DNA from: Trichocoleus sp.
GTDB taxonomy: Bacteria; Cyanobacteriota; Cyanobacteriia; Elainellales; Elainellaceae
Assembly (NCBI GenBank): GCA_036702865.1
Contig: DATNQD010000088.1
Location: 1 to 64,000 of the forward strand
Length of the DNA: 64,000 bases
Direction: 5' to 3'
The stretch's first letter is position 1; the number at the start of each line of letters is the position of its first letter. This document shows, one piece after another, positions 26,549 through 36,380 of this stretch. The notes under the pieces are model-generated. The model did not search any database and was not told the origin of the DNA. It was given only the letters and a program-made list of their open reading frames with translations. Both the position numbers and the translations under genes were made by a program.

Positions 26549-27946
26549 CTATCCTCGCACTAGCTCCTCGATCGCCTCAGATTGATTTGGCAAAGCGGCT
26601 GTCAGCACTTCACATCCGGTTTCAGTCATCAGTACATCGTCTTCAATCCGAATGCCGCGCACGTCAGCAAACTGCTCCAATCGCTCCCAGTTCACCACAT
26701 CCTGATATTTTTCGCGTCGCTCTGAGTCATTGAGTAAAGCAGGCACCTGATAGAATCCTGGTTCAATTGTGACTGCCATTCCAGGTTGGAGGGGTCGATC
26801 GAGCCGCAGGTAACAAAGCCCAAATCGATCGCTGCGATTGCGTCCAGGAGCATAACCCGCCAGATCGCCCAAATCTTCCATATCATGCACATCCAAGCCG
26901 AGCAAATGTCCGACTCCATGCGGAAAGAACAGCGCATGAGCATCCTGAGCAACCAAATCTACTGGCTGACCTCTGAGAATGCCCAGATCAACCAAACCAG
27001 CAGCGATCGTTTCGCAGGCAAGGAAATGTAAGGCGCGATATTCAACACCCGGCTTGGCTTGCTCAATACAGCGATCGTGAGCTGCCAGCACTACATCATA
27101 AATGTCGCGTTGCGTGGGAGAGAATTTGCCAGAAACTGGCCAGGTGCGCGTAATGTCCGATGCCCAACCTGACCCTGCCTCTGCCCCCACATCTGCCAAA
27201 AGTAAATCACCCGATCGCAGCCTGTGATGATATTGCTCGTTGTGCAGCACTTCGCCGTGGACGGTCACAATACTGCCGTAGGCACGAGTCATGTTGTGTT
27301 GCATGATGATGCTTTCCATCGCAGCTCGGACTTCTGCCTCAGTTTTTGCGCCAGGAGTGGCAGCCATCCCAGATTTGTGTGCCTCCACGCTGACGGCAGC
27401 AGCTTTGCGAAGCTCTTCGATCGCTCCCTCATCATGGGTTAAGCGAATTTGAACGATCACTTCTGCCAACTTTCGATCGAGACCCTGAAGCTGGTTTGAG
27501 GGTGGGATAGGGCGATCGAGCCACTGAGACTGTTGCAGTTGGGTAGCGGCATCCTGAACCGGAATCGTCGCGCTGCCCTTTGCTACAGATTGCAGTTGTG
27601 CCAGCGGATAAGCAGCATCTGCCCCAATTTGTTCTGCCATTTGTTCGCGGGTCAGGCTTGCCCCATGCCAGAGCAGGTCGGCTGCGGTGGGGTTGTCCAT
27701 AAACAGTTCCAGACGGTTTCCTTCCAAACGAATGGCTGCATTCTCGACGGGCAGCCCCGCAAAATACAAAAAATTGCTGCTGGCTCGAAACGGAAACGTA
27801 TTGGCAGCGTAGTTGCGCGAACTGCTCCGTCCCGACCAAAATACAGCCGGGAAATCAATATGCTGGGCAAGGCGTTGTCGTCTTTGGCGCAAAACTGGGG
27901 CGATCGAAGCAGCCGTTTGGGACGTGGGGACAGGTTGGGTTTGCAT
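26549..27946 (-). CDS. Aminopeptidase P-family (Xaa-Pro) metallopeptidase
   Basis: A 465-residue protein. The N-terminal creatinase-like domain (about 1-170) includes FPFRASSNFLYFAGLP. The C-terminal pita-bread domain has metal ligands in DVGAEAGSGWASDITRTWP (two Asp), HGVGHLLGLDVHD (His), TIEPGFY (Glu) and GIRIEDDVL (Glu). It removes N-terminal residues before proline using two Mn2+ ions. It is on the opposite strand to glgC with a divergent promoter region between. Confidence 0.92.
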   Translation of the reverse strand: MQTQPVPTSQTAASIAPVLRQRRQRLAQHIDFPAVFWSGRSSSRNYAANTFPFRASSNFLYFAGLPVENAAIRLEGNRLELFMDNPTAADLLWHGASLTREQMAEQIGADAAYPLAQLQSVAKGSATIPVQDAATQLQQSQWLDRPIPPSNQLQGLDRKLAEVIVQIRLTHDEGAIEELRKAAAVSVEAHKSGMAATPGAKTEAEVRAAMESIIMQHNMTRAYGSIVTVHGEVLHNEQYHHRLRSGDLLLADVGAEAGSGWASDITRTWPVSGKFSPTQRDIYDVVLAAHDRCIEQAKPGVEYRALHFLACETIAAGLVDLGILRGQPVDLVAQDAHALFFPHGVGHLLGLDVHDMEDLGDLAGYAPGRNRSDRFGLCYLRLDRPLQPGMAVTIEPGFYQVPALLNDSERREKYQDVVNWERLEQFADVRGIRIEDDVLMTETGCEVLTAALPNQSEAIEELVRG

Positions 27947-28175
27947 AGCAAAGTCAAAAGAGCAAATTGTTATCTGTTGTTATCGAATGTCGCTAAAACA
28001 AAACTTTTGTGAATAGAAAATTTGTATTGCAGCACACTTCATACGCCAGATAGAGGGTTGTAGCCGATCCCATATAAGAATTTTATCTCTTTAGACCCTT
28101 GCAAACAGATCCCGACAGTCGGACACTGGAGAAGTGAGACGAAATGGTGTGTAAAAGAGCGGTTAAGAGGTCACT

Positions 28176-29465
28176 GTGAAAAGAGTCCTGGCGATTATTC
28201 TTGGTGGGGGTGCCGGCACCCGTCTATATCCACTGACCAAATTGCGCGCAAAGCCTGCTGTACCGCTAGCAGGAAAGTATCGTTTGATCGATATTCCGGT
28301 CAGCAACTGCATCAACTCCGAAATCTACAAAATCTATGTATTGACGCAGTTTAACTCTGCTTCTCTCAACCGTCACATCTCCCGCACCTACAACATTACT
28401 GGCTTTCAAGAAGGCTTTGTTGAGGTGCTAGCAGCCCAGCAAACCCCTGAAAATCCAAACTGGTTCCAGGGCACAGCAGATGCAGTCCGGCAATATAGCT
28501 GGCTGTTTCAAGAATGGGAAGTGGATGAGTATTTGATTCTTTCCGGTGACCACCTGTACCGGATGGACTACAGCGAATTTGTCCGTCGTCACCGTGAAAC
28601 GAACGCAGATGTCACCATCTCTGTCCTACCAATGGACGAGAAGCGGGCGTCAGACTTCGGCTTAATCAAAATTAACGAAGATGGTCGAATTGTTTCATTC
28701 AGTGAGAAGCCCAAAGGGGATGCCCTGAAGCAAGCTCAAGTAGATACAACGACACTCGGCTTAACGGCTGAAGAGGCGAAGCAACAGCCCTACATCGCTT
28801 CCATGGGGATTTATGTCTTCAAGCGTGATGTGCTGATTGACCTGCTAAATCAGTATCCTAGCCAAACCGACTTCGGCAAAGAAATTATCCCTGCTGCGGC
28901 TAAAACCCACAACCTTCAGGCATACCTGTTTAAGGGATATTGGGAAGACATTGGAACGATCGAGTCTTTCTATGAAGCAAACCTGGCACTGACTCAACAA
29001 CCTCAGCCGCCGTTTAGCTTCTATGACGAGAAAGCCCCGATCTACACCCGTGGTCGCTATCTCCCACCCACCAAAATGCTTGACTGTCAGGTGACCGAAT
29101 CGATGATTGGCGAAGGCTGCATCCTGAAGCAATGCCAGATTCATCATTCTGTTTTGGGAATTCGGACGCGGATTGGTCCAGGGGCAGTGGTGCAAGATTC
29201 CCTGCTGATGGGGTCTGACTTCTATCAGCCTTTTGCAGAGCGGAAAACGGAGTGTGATCAGACAGAAGTGCCGATCGGCATTGGAGCAAACTCAACGATT
29301 CGTCGCGCCATTATTGACAAAAATGCCCGAATTGGCTGTGATGTGCAAATCATCAACAAAGATCGGGTCGAAGAAGCCTCGCGGGAAGAACTAGGTTTCT
29401 ACATTCGTAGTGGCATCGTGGTCGTGTTCAAAAATGCCGTCATTCCGGATGGGATGATTATCTAG
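28176..29465 (+). CDS. glgC: Glucose-1-phosphate adenylyltransferase (ADP-glucose pyrophosphorylase)
   Basis: A GTG start (GAGGT seven bases upstream) gives [21 protein letters not shown] and the 429-residue length usual in cyanobacteria. The substrate motif is [26 protein letters not shown] binds glucose-1-phosphate, and the C-terminal beta-helix carries the 3-PGA activator Lys residues. It makes ADP-glucose for glycogen and is the control point of carbon storage. Confidence 0.97.
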   Translation: MKRVLAIILGGGAGTRLYPLTKLRAKPAVPLAGKYRLIDIPVSNCINSEIYKIYVLTQFNSASLNRHISRTYNITGFQEGFVEVLAAQQTPENPNWFQGTADAVRQYSWLFQEWEVDEYLILSGDHLYRMDYSEFVRRHRETNADVTISVLPMDEKRASDFGLIKINEDGRIVSFSEKPKGDALKQAQVDTTTLGLTAEEAKQQPYIASMGIYVFKRDVLIDLLNQYPSQTDFGKEIIPAAAKTHNLQAYLFKGYWEDIGTIESFYEANLALTQQPQPPFSFYDEKAPIYTRGRYLPPTKMLDCQVTESMIGEGCILKQCQIHHSVLGIRTRIGPGAVVQDSLLMGSDFYQPFAERKTECDQTEVPIGIGANSTIRRAIIDKNARIGCDVQIINKDRVEEASREELGFYIRSGIVVVFKNAVIPDGMII

Positions 29466-29480
29466 GGTAGAAAGAGTCGG

Positions 29481-29984
29481 TTGGCTAACACCATTTCCAA
29501 TCCTCAACATCCTTTAATCATCATGATTGGTCTGCCAGGCAGTGGAAAGTCTACGCTGGCAGGCTTTTTGCTACAGGAAGAACCGCGGACATTGATTGCA
29601 ACTGATGCAGTCCGAGAACTTTTGTTTGGAGATGAGGCGATTCAGGGAGATTGGGCATTGGTGCAGCGCGAAGTTGGGCGGCAGTTGCGACAGGCGCTCG
29701 ATCGCATCCAGCAGGGGCAGATCCACGCTGCAATCTATGATGCAACTAATGCCCGTCGTCGCTATCGGCGGCAAGTCATTCATCAGGTCCGATCGCTTGG
29801 CTTCACTCACTTAACAGGGCTTTGGCTCGATACACCGCTTTCGGTTTGCTTAGCCAGAAACCAGAGTCGATCGCGTCAGGTTCCAGAGGAGGTGATTTTG
29901 CAGATGCATCGTCAGTTAACAGATGCTCCCCCTGCCCTCGAAGAAGGATTCGATCGGTTGTTGCACTACATCGCTTTTTCCTGA
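29481..29984 (+). CDS. P-loop kinase-like ATPase (AAA_33/zeta-toxin-like fold)
   Basis: A 167-residue protein with Walker A GLPGSGKST and an AAIYDATNARRRYRRQVI region, typical of polynucleotide kinase-like AAA_33 proteins. A C-terminal lid has RNQSRSRQVPEEVI. The TTG at 29481 (AGAAAGAG upstream) keeps the first beta-strand; the internal ATG at 29523 would cut it. It follows glgC by 15 bp and may be cotranscribed. The substrate could be RNA/DNA ends or a small molecule; unknown. Confidence 0.78.
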   Translation: MANTISNPQHPLIIMIGLPGSGKSTLAGFLLQEEPRTLIATDAVRELLFGDEAIQGDWALVQREVGRQLRQALDRIQQGQIHAAIYDATNARRRYRRQVIHQVRSLGFTHLTGLWLDTPLSVCLARNQSRSRQVPEEVILQMHRQLTDAPPALEEGFDRLLHYIAFS

Positions 29985-30259
29985 CTGCTTTGCCCCAACT
30001 CTCTTGTTTATATTGCTTGTTTATATTGCTAGTTCTATCAGCCGCAGATCCCAAATCTCCAATCAATCACTTGCCATTCCTCACGAATTGTTCAACAGTC
30101 TCCTCTGCTGACTGTCTTCCTGTTCCAACGCGTTGAAAGTACGGAAATTTCCCTATTTCTTCCCCCTCAACCGAACATCGACCCGGCAAAAATCTTGGTA
30201 GTTTTAAGGCAGAAGCTCTATGTTAAGTTCCTAACGAAGTTCCTTAAGGAATTGGCTTG

Positions 30260-31264
30260 ATGGCAGCAACCGACTTTAAAGACTATTACGCAGTATTAGG
30301 TGTAAACAAAACCGCGAGTGCAGATGAGGTTAAGCAGGCATTCCGGCGACTGGCGCGAAAATATCATCCTGACGTGAATCAGGGCGACAAGTCAGCTGAG
30401 GCAAAGTTCAAAGAAGTGAACGAAGCCTATGAGGTGCTGTCTGATGCTGAGAAGCGGCGCAAATACGACCAGTTTGGGCAATATTGGAACCGAGTTGGCA
30501 CAGGCGGGAATGCCGGGGGCTGGTCGCCGAATGCAAGTGGCGACTTTAGCGGCTTTGACTTTAGCCAATACGGCAGTTTTGATGAGTTCATCAATGAACT
30601 TTTGGGTCGCTTTGGTGGCACTACGCCAGGCGGCAGCAGACAACGCACTTACAACTATCGCACCAGTCCGGGTGGTTCTCCAGGCTTTGGTGATTACGCC
30701 GATTTCACGCCACCGGGAGGAGCAGCCGGAGCCGACTTAGAAGCAACAATTTCCCTGACGCTCTCGGAAGCATTTCACGGCGGACAGAGAACCCTGAAGG
30801 TGGGAAGTGAAGAAATTAAGGTGCGAATTCCCCCAGGGGCAAAACCAGGCAGCCGCATGACCATTCGTGGCAAGGGTGGAGGTAGCTCTTACAGCCCTCA
30901 ACGCGGTAATCTGTACCTGAAAGTGGAAATTCAACCGCACCCATTCTTTAAGTTTGAGGGCGATAATCTGATTTGTGATGTGCCTGTAACACCCGATGAG
31001 GCAGTCCTTGGTGCGTCGATCGAGGTTCCTACCCCAGATGGGACAGTAAATATGAACGTTCCGGCAGGGATTCGATCGGGTCAAACGCTTCGCTTGCGCG
31101 GTAAAGGCTGGCAGAATCCTAAAGGAGAGCGCACTGATCAGCTCGTGCGGCTGGTGATCGTGCCACCGACAAACCTGAGCCCGATTGAGCGAGAGTATTA
31201 CGAAAAGCTTCGAGACAATCGCAGCTTCGATCCGCGCAGCAGTTTTCGTCAAATCAAGCTCTAG
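30260..31264 (+). CDS. DnaJ-type co-chaperone without zinc finger (CbpA-like)
   Basis: From ATG 30260 (AAGGA upstream; 334 residues). The J-domain occupies about residues 1-72 with the HPD motif in YHPDVN. A Gly/Phe-rich linker (about 75-150) and the C-terminal client-binding domain follow. The Cys-rich zinc finger of full DnaJ is absent, so this is a type II J-protein. It stimulates DnaK ATPase and delivers clients. Confidence 0.93.
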   Translation: MAATDFKDYYAVLGVNKTASADEVKQAFRRLARKYHPDVNQGDKSAEAKFKEVNEAYEVLSDAEKRRKYDQFGQYWNRVGTGGNAGGWSPNASGDFSGFDFSQYGSFDEFINELLGRFGGTTPGGSRQRTYNYRTSPGGSPGFGDYADFTPPGGAAGADLEATISLTLSEAFHGGQRTLKVGSEEIKVRIPPGAKPGSRMTIRGKGGGSSYSPQRGNLYLKVEIQPHPFFKFEGDNLICDVPVTPDEAVLGASIEVPTPDGTVNMNVPAGIRSGQTLRLRGKGWQNPKGERTDQLVRLVIVPPTNLSPIEREYYEKLRDNRSFDPRSSFRQIKL

Positions 31265-31306
31265 GCTGAGATGTTGCGGATGCCAGGGAAAGGATATCGC
31301 AGATTC

Positions 31307-32647
31307 ATGAATCAGTCTGATGCTCAAAAAAACCGGAAGCTTTGGTTTGTGCTGGGTGCGATCGTCTCTGCAGGCGTCGTCACTGGAGCTTGCCAACAGC
31401 TTCCCTCAACAACAATCAAGAATTCTGATCCGAATTCTCTGTCACAAAGTGCTGCTGCCGACCAAAGCAGCCGTGGGCTAAAACTTGGAGCTTTACTACC
31501 AGCATCGAGCAACTTGGGTTCCACAAGACGGAACATGCTTGAATCACTGCCGATTTTTATGGATGTGGTCAATAACTGCGGCGGGGTGAACGGTGTGCCG
31601 ATTTCGCTAGCAGTTGCAGATGACCAAGTCACTCCAAAAGATGCAGCAGCAGCGATGGCAGAGTTGATTGACAAAGACAAGGTGACTGCGGTTGTCGGTG
31701 CATTTGCGAGTAATGCTTCAGTTGCTGCTTTGGAGACTGCTGCCCAGCACAAAGTTCTGATGATTTCTCCAGCCAGCACTAGCCCTCTGCTGACAGAACG
31801 AGCTAAACAAGGTCGAGCGAAAGGGTTCTGGGCAAGGACGGTTCCTTCAGACATGAATGAAGCGGCAGCTCTAGCAAAGCTGGCAAAAGATCGGGGTTAC
31901 CTCAATGTGGCAACGGTGGTGGTGAACAATGAAGAGGGTATCCGCTTTGAGCAAACCTTTGTGAAAGCTTTCGAGAAATTAGGCGGTAAGGTGCTGGGAA
32001 AAGCAGAACCAGTTCGCTATGACCCGCAATCAACTCAGCTTGATCTAGAAGCTGCAGCTGCGTTTAGTCCAGAGGGGCAAAAACCCGATGCTGTTGTGGC
32101 AGTCCTGTCTCCCCAATCAGGTGACTTATTGCTGGAGTCTGCTTACGAGCAAGGTCTAACAGAAGGCGTACAAATTCTACTGACCAATGCGGTGCAATCA
32201 GAGCAGTTCATCAAGGATGTAGGTCGGAGAGTCAACGGCAAGTTTATTTTATTGGGCGCGATCGGCACAGCCTTCAGTGCCAACGGTCCGGCTTTCTCAG
32301 ATTTCACAAAACTTTGGCAAGAAAAGACCGATTCTGTGCCTGATGCATTTGTTCCTCCAACCTGGGATGCAGCATCGCTGATTGTTTTAGCAGCTCAGGC
32401 TGCAACCTCAAATCAAGGAGAGCAAATCAAGGCAAAATTACGAGATGTTGCTAATCCACCTGGACAAACCGTAACGGATGTTTGTCAGGGCTTAAAGCTT
32501 TTACGGGAAGGTAAAGAGATCAACTACGAGGGAGCCAGCGGCAAGGTTGATATTGATAAAAATGGAGATGTGCTGGGCAACTATGACGTTTGGACGGTTG
32601 ATGAGCAGGGCAAGATCAGAACGATCGATCTGCTGACGCTCGAATAG
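31307..32647 (+). CDS. Periplasmic amino-acid-type (Leu/Ile/Val-binding-like) ABC substrate-binding lipoprotein
   Basis: The lipoprotein signal KLWFVLGAIVSAGVVTGAC ends in a lipobox Cys about 33 residues after ATG 31307 (AAAGGA upstream). An ATG 36 bp earlier is an alternative. The mature protein has the two-lobed type I binding fold: LKLGALLPASSN, GVPISLAVADDQVTP, then VVGAFASNASVAAL. Ligands are usually branched-chain or other amino acids or amides. No permease or ATPase is next to it, so it either serves a distant transporter or acts as a sensor. Confidence 0.85.
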   Translation: MNQSDAQKNRKLWFVLGAIVSAGVVTGACQQLPSTTIKNSDPNSLSQSAAADQSSRGLKLGALLPASSNLGSTRRNMLESLPIFMDVVNNCGGVNGVPISLAVADDQVTPKDAAAAMAELIDKDKVTAVVGAFASNASVAALETAAQHKVLMISPASTSPLLTERAKQGRAKGFWARTVPSDMNEAAALAKLAKDRGYLNVATVVVNNEEGIRFEQTFVKAFEKLGGKVLGKAEPVRYDPQSTQLDLEAAAAFSPEGQKPDAVVAVLSPQSGDLLLESAYEQGLTEGVQILLTNAVQSEQFIKDVGRRVNGKFILLGAIGTAFSANGPAFSDFTKLWQEKTDSVPDAFVPPTWDAASLIVLAAQAATSNQGEQIKAKLRDVANPPGQTVTDVCQGLKLLREGKEINYEGASGKVDIDKNGDVLGNYDVWTVDEQGKIRTIDLLTLE

Positions 32648-32803
32648 AGACTGCCCTCCGAATTCGCTAAACCAGGTCTGTCGATCTATCCATAAACAAA
32701 ACCAATTCTTTCAATTCAATGATGCAATTGTTGATTGATTGACCTGGAGCGATCGCACAGGCTTGAATCATGTTGGATGGTTTAATTTTTGGGTATTCGT
32801 TCT

Positions 32804-33007
32804 ATGTCTTCAACCGTTACAGTTATTAACAATCCTAGCAATCCCTCTACGCGGTTCCAGGTCATTCCAGATTCTTACAATGGCGATATTGCCTCTGCTC
32901 CTGTATTTGTTGCGCCAATTCGGGGCAGCGTTACCTCCTGGTTGGCTTGCAATGGCTACAAATGGCTACAAGGCTCTGAACCTGAACAGTGGGTCAGAAC
33001 CTCATAG
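32804..33007 (+). CDS. Doubtful small hypothetical protein
   Basis: A 67-codon frame starting MSSTVTVINNPSNPSTRF. It has no ribosome binding site and no recognisable domain. Near its end the DNA contains a short duplication (ATGGCTACA twice) that may have arisen by slippage, and another frame continues past the stop. It may be a truncated gene or no gene at all. Confidence 0.25.
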   Translation: MSSTVTVINNPSNPSTRFQVIPDSYNGDIASAPVFVAPIRGSVTSWLACNGYKWLQGSEPEQWVRTS

Positions 33008-33083
33008 CTCAGAGCTTCGTGAGAAAGGGAAGAGTGCTTTGTGGATCTTTAATCTGGCAGCGAATGCTTCACCAAAATTGGCA

Positions 33084-34007
33084 TTACTGAGCAGCAGGTG
33101 AGGATTCTGCTGAAGGACTTGTTGCTGGGCTAGGGCTAGGGCTAGGGGAGGGAGAAGGGCTGGTCGTTGCTTCAGGAGAAGGGCTGACCGTGGGAGCACC
33201 AGGAAGAGGCGAAGGACTAGACGCAAGTTGATTGATCTGGTCTTTGTACTGTGCTGGAGCCAGAGCTGCCGCTGATGCAAAGAGGGGCTTGGCTTCCTCT
33301 GTTTTACCCTGAGTTCTCAAGACGATCGCCTTGCCCAACAAAGGACGAAAATCTTGAGTATTACTAGCAATTGCCCGATCGTAAATTGTCAGGGCTTCGT
33401 CATATCGCTTTTGAACTGCGTAGACTTCACCCAGCAGCAGTTGCACAGAAGCAACATCAACCGTACCAGGCTTGGTTTTGTTTGCCTCATCTGCGGTTTT
33501 GATTGTGTCCTGCAATAGACCGATCGCTGCTTCAGGTCGTTCTTGCTGCAAAAGCAGATCTGTTAAGCCTTTCAAGGCATTGAGATCACCAGGATGAGTC
33601 GCCAGAACACTCCGATATGCCTGGGCTGCCCCTTCTCGATCGCCCGTTCGCTGTTTTGCCTGCGCCAACAGCACCGTATAGTCAGGCTGATCGGGGTTTA
33701 ATGCTGCCAACTTTTCCAGCGGGGCAACAATCCCTTTAATGTCGCCTTGCCTAATCTTGATATCCACTAAACCACGCAGAGCCGTCTGGTTGTCAGGCTC
33801 GCGCTGCAACACAAGTTCATATCCTTTTGCCTGGGCTGCCAAATCCCCTTGGGGGCTAGGACTACCCGTGGGTGAGGGGGATGGCGTCGCGCCAGGTTGC
33901 TGAAACGCATTTGAGAAGGGCAGAATCACAGATACCCCAGCAAAGGCAACGGAGACAATTGCCACAACTACAACAGCTAACCAACGGCGATTTCGCTTTT
34001 CAAACAC
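33084..34007 (-). CDS. Membrane-anchored TPR protein with Pro/Ser-rich tail
   Basis: A 307-residue protein with one N-terminal membrane helix (about residues 10-32), a PSPSPTGSPSP linker, about five TPR units (residues 55-250) and a C-terminal tail of repeated Ser-Pro. It is probably anchored in the inner membrane with the TPRs in the periplasm. The partner is unknown. It is transcribed divergently from the gene at 34340. Confidence 0.85.
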   Translation of the reverse strand: MFEKRNRRWLAVVVVAIVSVAFAGVSVILPFSNAFQQPGATPSPSPTGSPSPQGDLAAQAKGYELVLQREPDNQTALRGLVDIKIRQGDIKGIVAPLEKLAALNPDQPDYTVLLAQAKQRTGDREGAAQAYRSVLATHPGDLNALKGLTDLLLQQERPEAAIGLLQDTIKTADEANKTKPGTVDVASVQLLLGEVYAVQKRYDEALTIYDRAIASNTQDFRPLLGKAIVLRTQGKTEEAKPLFASAAALAPAQYKDQINQLASSPSPLPGAPTVSPSPEATTSPSPSPSPSPSPATSPSAESSPAAQ

Positions 34008-34339
34008 GGATCAATCCCAAACTCTACTGCCATTATTAACATATTCACACTCAGGCAATTTCACTTCTGGGCAAAGGTTCACTCGTGAAATATCACCTTC
34101 CTTAAGGTGAATTGTGAGTTGAACACCCTGATCTAAGCTATGTATAGCTGTATAGATCTCAAGGGCGAGCCAATCAAAGGTGATGACTTTCAGGTTTCAT
34201 CCTGCTCTGATTGCAGAGGAGGCTTAACCTGAGTGTTACCCTAGTGTTTAATCCCGCATTAAAATCTAGTCTTTAAGACTAGTATCCTGCTGTAGTGCTT
34301 AACGGTAAGCGGATCAGTTGCCGCTGTCAAGGAGGTTCT
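34008..34339. promoter_or_regulatory. Divergent intergenic region with three inverted repeats
   Basis: Three symmetric elements lie here: TCACCTT-CCTT-AAGGTGA at 34093-34110, GATCTA...TAGATC at 34130-34158, and CTAGTCTT-T-AAGACTAG at 34266-34282. The last is 58 bp before the + strand start codon and could be an operator. They separate the TPR protein gene (-) from the RG-rich protein gene (+). No binding protein can be named. Confidence 0.45.
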
Positions 34340-35560
34340 ATGAGTCCCGCCCAAAACAAAAACCCTCAGCCATCGAAGTCCACCTCCGCATCAGATGCAT
34401 CCATACAGACACAGGCTCATGCCTCGTCTGAACCTCCTGCGTCAGCAGAACCTATTGTAGAACCCACCATGGATCAGCAGCCTAATACACCCCTTATTGC
34501 GATTCCTCCAAAGCGTCCTGTGCCTCCCGATCCTGCAACTTCTGAGCCAACACCACCTGAGGCTGTAACACCTGTCCCAGAAGTTCATGATGTTGCCACA
34601 CCCCCCTCTGAGCCTTCAACTGAGACAGCTTCTGAAGTTGTGTCTGAAGTTGTGACTGAATCCTCTGAGGCATCAGCAAACCGTCTACAGCCGATTCCGC
34701 CCGCCAGTGAACCGATGCAATATCGGGCGATCGGGCTAGTACGAGGCAGGTATGTTCCCTCAGATGATCAGTTCACGCGTGGCTTCATTCTGACTGAAGA
34801 AGAGGTTCAGATTGACGCTGTGCTGTTAGGCAGGGTGATGAGCCTGGTGAAGAAGCACCTCGACCTGGAGCAGCCGCATTTGTGGGTCGTTTATCCTCGG
34901 ACTCGCGAAAAAACGAACGATTTGCACATGCAGATTGTCGGAGTTTGGGAACCTGAAAAGTTAAGCCGCGATGAGTCGATGCTAGAAGGTGAGGAGACTG
35001 ATGCATCTGAGACACCGCCCTCAGAACCTTTAGCAGATGAGCTGTCAGTTCCGGCTTCAGAATTAGATGACAAGTATTTTTCGGTGCGCGGCGAAGTGAT
35101 TTTCCAGGCCGCTGAAGAAGATCGCCTGCTGGTTAAGATTCGGCGAGTATCACGGCAAGAACCAGACAAGGATAAAGCTTTCAAGGTAGCGCTGAGAGGG
35201 AAGCTAGAAGGACGTGCAGTCGGCTACTTCTGGGATTTGCAGGTTGAACGGCAAGACAATGAGTTAGTCATTCGAGAAGGAACATTGATTGGGGCAGTTC
35301 CTCCGCAAAAGCGCAAAGGCGAGAAACCACGCGGCAGATTCCAACGGGGACCAGGCGGTGGTCGGGGTCCAGCGGGAGCAGGTCCGCGTCGATGGAATGC
35401 AGGGAGCCGAGAGGGAAGTGGACCGAGACCTCATCCTCGAACTGATCGTCCAGTGAGCGATCGTCCGGTTAGCGATCGTCCTAGCATTCCCAGACCAGAG
35501 GCAGCCAAACCCATTAAGCGTCGTCCTCCCCAAAGTGGTTCTGCGCCTGGTGATGCCTAA
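34340..35560 (+). CDS. Conserved cyanobacterial-type protein with Pro/Ser/Thr-rich N-terminus and RG-rich basic tail
   Basis: A strong AAGGAGG fixes ATG 34340 (406 residues). Residues 1-130 are low complexity, Pro/Glu/Thr/Ser-rich. Two folded segments follow, about 135-215 (AIGLVRGRYVPSDDQFTRG) and 245-330 (YFSVRGEVIFQAAEEDRLLVKIRR). They are separated by an acidic stretch. The last ~80 residues are basic with RGRFQRGPGGGRGP and RPVSDRP repeats, resembling RGG-type RNA-binding tails. I do not recognise a named family. RNA binding is a guess from composition. A terminator follows. Confidence 0.8.
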   Translation: MSPAQNKNPQPSKSTSASDASIQTQAHASSEPPASAEPIVEPTMDQQPNTPLIAIPPKRPVPPDPATSEPTPPEAVTPVPEVHDVATPPSEPSTETASEVVSEVVTESSEASANRLQPIPPASEPMQYRAIGLVRGRYVPSDDQFTRGFILTEEEVQIDAVLLGRVMSLVKKHLDLEQPHLWVVYPRTREKTNDLHMQIVGVWEPEKLSRDESMLEGEETDASETPPSEPLADELSVPASELDDKYFSVRGEVIFQAAEEDRLLVKIRRVSRQEPDKDKAFKVALRGKLEGRAVGYFWDLQVERQDNELVIREGTLIGAVPPQKRKGEKPRGRFQRGPGGGRGPAGAGPRRWNAGSREGSGPRPHPRTDRPVSDRPVSDRPSIPRPEAAKPIKRRPPQSGSAPGDA

Positions 35561-35593
35561 AGCATCCTAGATAGACAAAATAGATAGATAAAA

Positions 35594-35626
35594 AGGGCGG
35601 ATTTTTTCGCCCTAATCTGCTTTTTT
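35594..35626 (+). terminator. Rho-independent terminator after the RG-rich protein gene
   Basis: AGGGCG (35594-35599) and CGCCCT (35608-35613) form a 6-bp GC-rich stem over an AT-rich loop. A six-T run follows at 35621. It lies between two convergent genes. Confidence 0.65.
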
Positions 35627-35667
35627 AACTCAATCATTTCAATCGGACAAAATTCAGCCTCGATCGC

Positions 35668-36327
35668 CTAACTTTTTACTTCTGCTTCAGGGGAATAGCA
35701 GACGTTTGTGCCACCTAAGCCACAGTATCCGCCCGGATTTTTGGCGAGATATTGCTGGTGATACTCTTCGGCGTAATAGAAGGTTGGTGCATCCAAAATC
35801 TCAGTCGTGATCTGACCATATCCTTTCGCGGTCAGGGCTTTTTGGTAGGCAGCGAGAGAAGCCTCAGCGAGTTGGCGCTGCTCATCAGAATAAACGTAAA
35901 TGCCAGAGCGATACTGCGTTCCTGCATCGTTCCCCTGGCGCATTCCCTGCGTTGGGTTATGGCTTTCCCAAAAAACCTTGAGCAGCGTTTCATAGCTGAC
36001 GATATTGGGGTCAAAAACGACAAGTACGACTTCGTTATGTCCAGTCATACCTGTACAGACTTCCCGATAATTCGGATTGGGCGTAATCCCGGCAGCATAC
36101 CCAACTGCAGTTGAAAATACTCCTTCCTGTTGCCAAAACTTTCGTTCTGCTCCCCAAAAACAGCCTAGCCCAAACATGGCAAGCTGCATTCCGGCAGGGA
36201 AAGGAGCTTTCAGCGGATTGCCGTTTACGAAATGACGATCGGGCACAGGCATGGACTCATTGCGTCCAGGTAAGGCTTCAGTCGCGGTCGGCAGAGATTG
36301 TTTTTTACCAAATCCGAATAGCACCAT
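35668..36327 (-). CDS. msrA: Peptide-methionine (S)-S-oxide reductase
   Basis: A 219-residue MsrA. The catalytic Cys is at about residue 56 in [10 protein letters not shown], with the conserved TGHNEVVLV and GTQYRSGIY stretches. It repairs oxidised methionine using thioredoxin. Residues 1-40 are a short extension seen in many cyanobacterial forms. Its start codon lies inside a 23-codon leader ORF in another frame, and its own ribosome binding site is weak, so translation may depend on that leader. Confidence 0.95.
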   Translation of the reverse strand: MVLFGFGKKQSLPTATEALPGRNESMPVPDRHFVNGNPLKAPFPAGMQLAMFGLGCFWGAERKFWQQEGVFSTAVGYAAGITPNPNYREVCTGMTGHNEVVLVVFDPNIVSYETLLKVFWESHNPTQGMRQGNDAGTQYRSGIYVYSDEQRQLAEASLAAYQKALTAKGYGQITTEILDAPTFYYAEEYHQQYLAKNPGGYCGLGGTNVCYSPEAEVKS

Positions 36328-36376
36328 AGCAGCTCAAGCTCTCAGTTTTGACAGTTTTTTTACTTAACTTCATCAT
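36305..36376 (-). CDS. 23-residue leader ORF overlapping the msrA start
   Basis: ATG at 36376 is preceded at six bases by GGAGGAG, by far the best ribosome binding site here. The frame reads [20 protein letters not shown] then RIW and stops at 36305, 23 bp inside msrA in a different reading frame. The peptide has no recognised function. Overlap of this kind usually couples translation of two ORFs. The ribosome binding site lies in the 3' arm of a hairpin at 36381-36404. Existence of the frame is seen directly; its translation is inferred. Confidence 0.5.
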   Translation of the reverse strand: MMKLSKKTVKTESLSCYGAIRIW

Positions 36377-36380
36377 AAAT

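Noticed and set aside
29481-29984. Zeta-type toxin of a toxin-antitoxin pair
   Set aside because: The fold is similar, but no antitoxin gene is adjacent and the gene follows glgC closely; a general AAA_33 kinase-like label is safer.
32739-33101. 120-codon + strand frame beside the TPR gene
   Set aside because: It starts without a ribosome binding site, overlaps another frame and the convergent TPR gene end, and has no recognisable domain.
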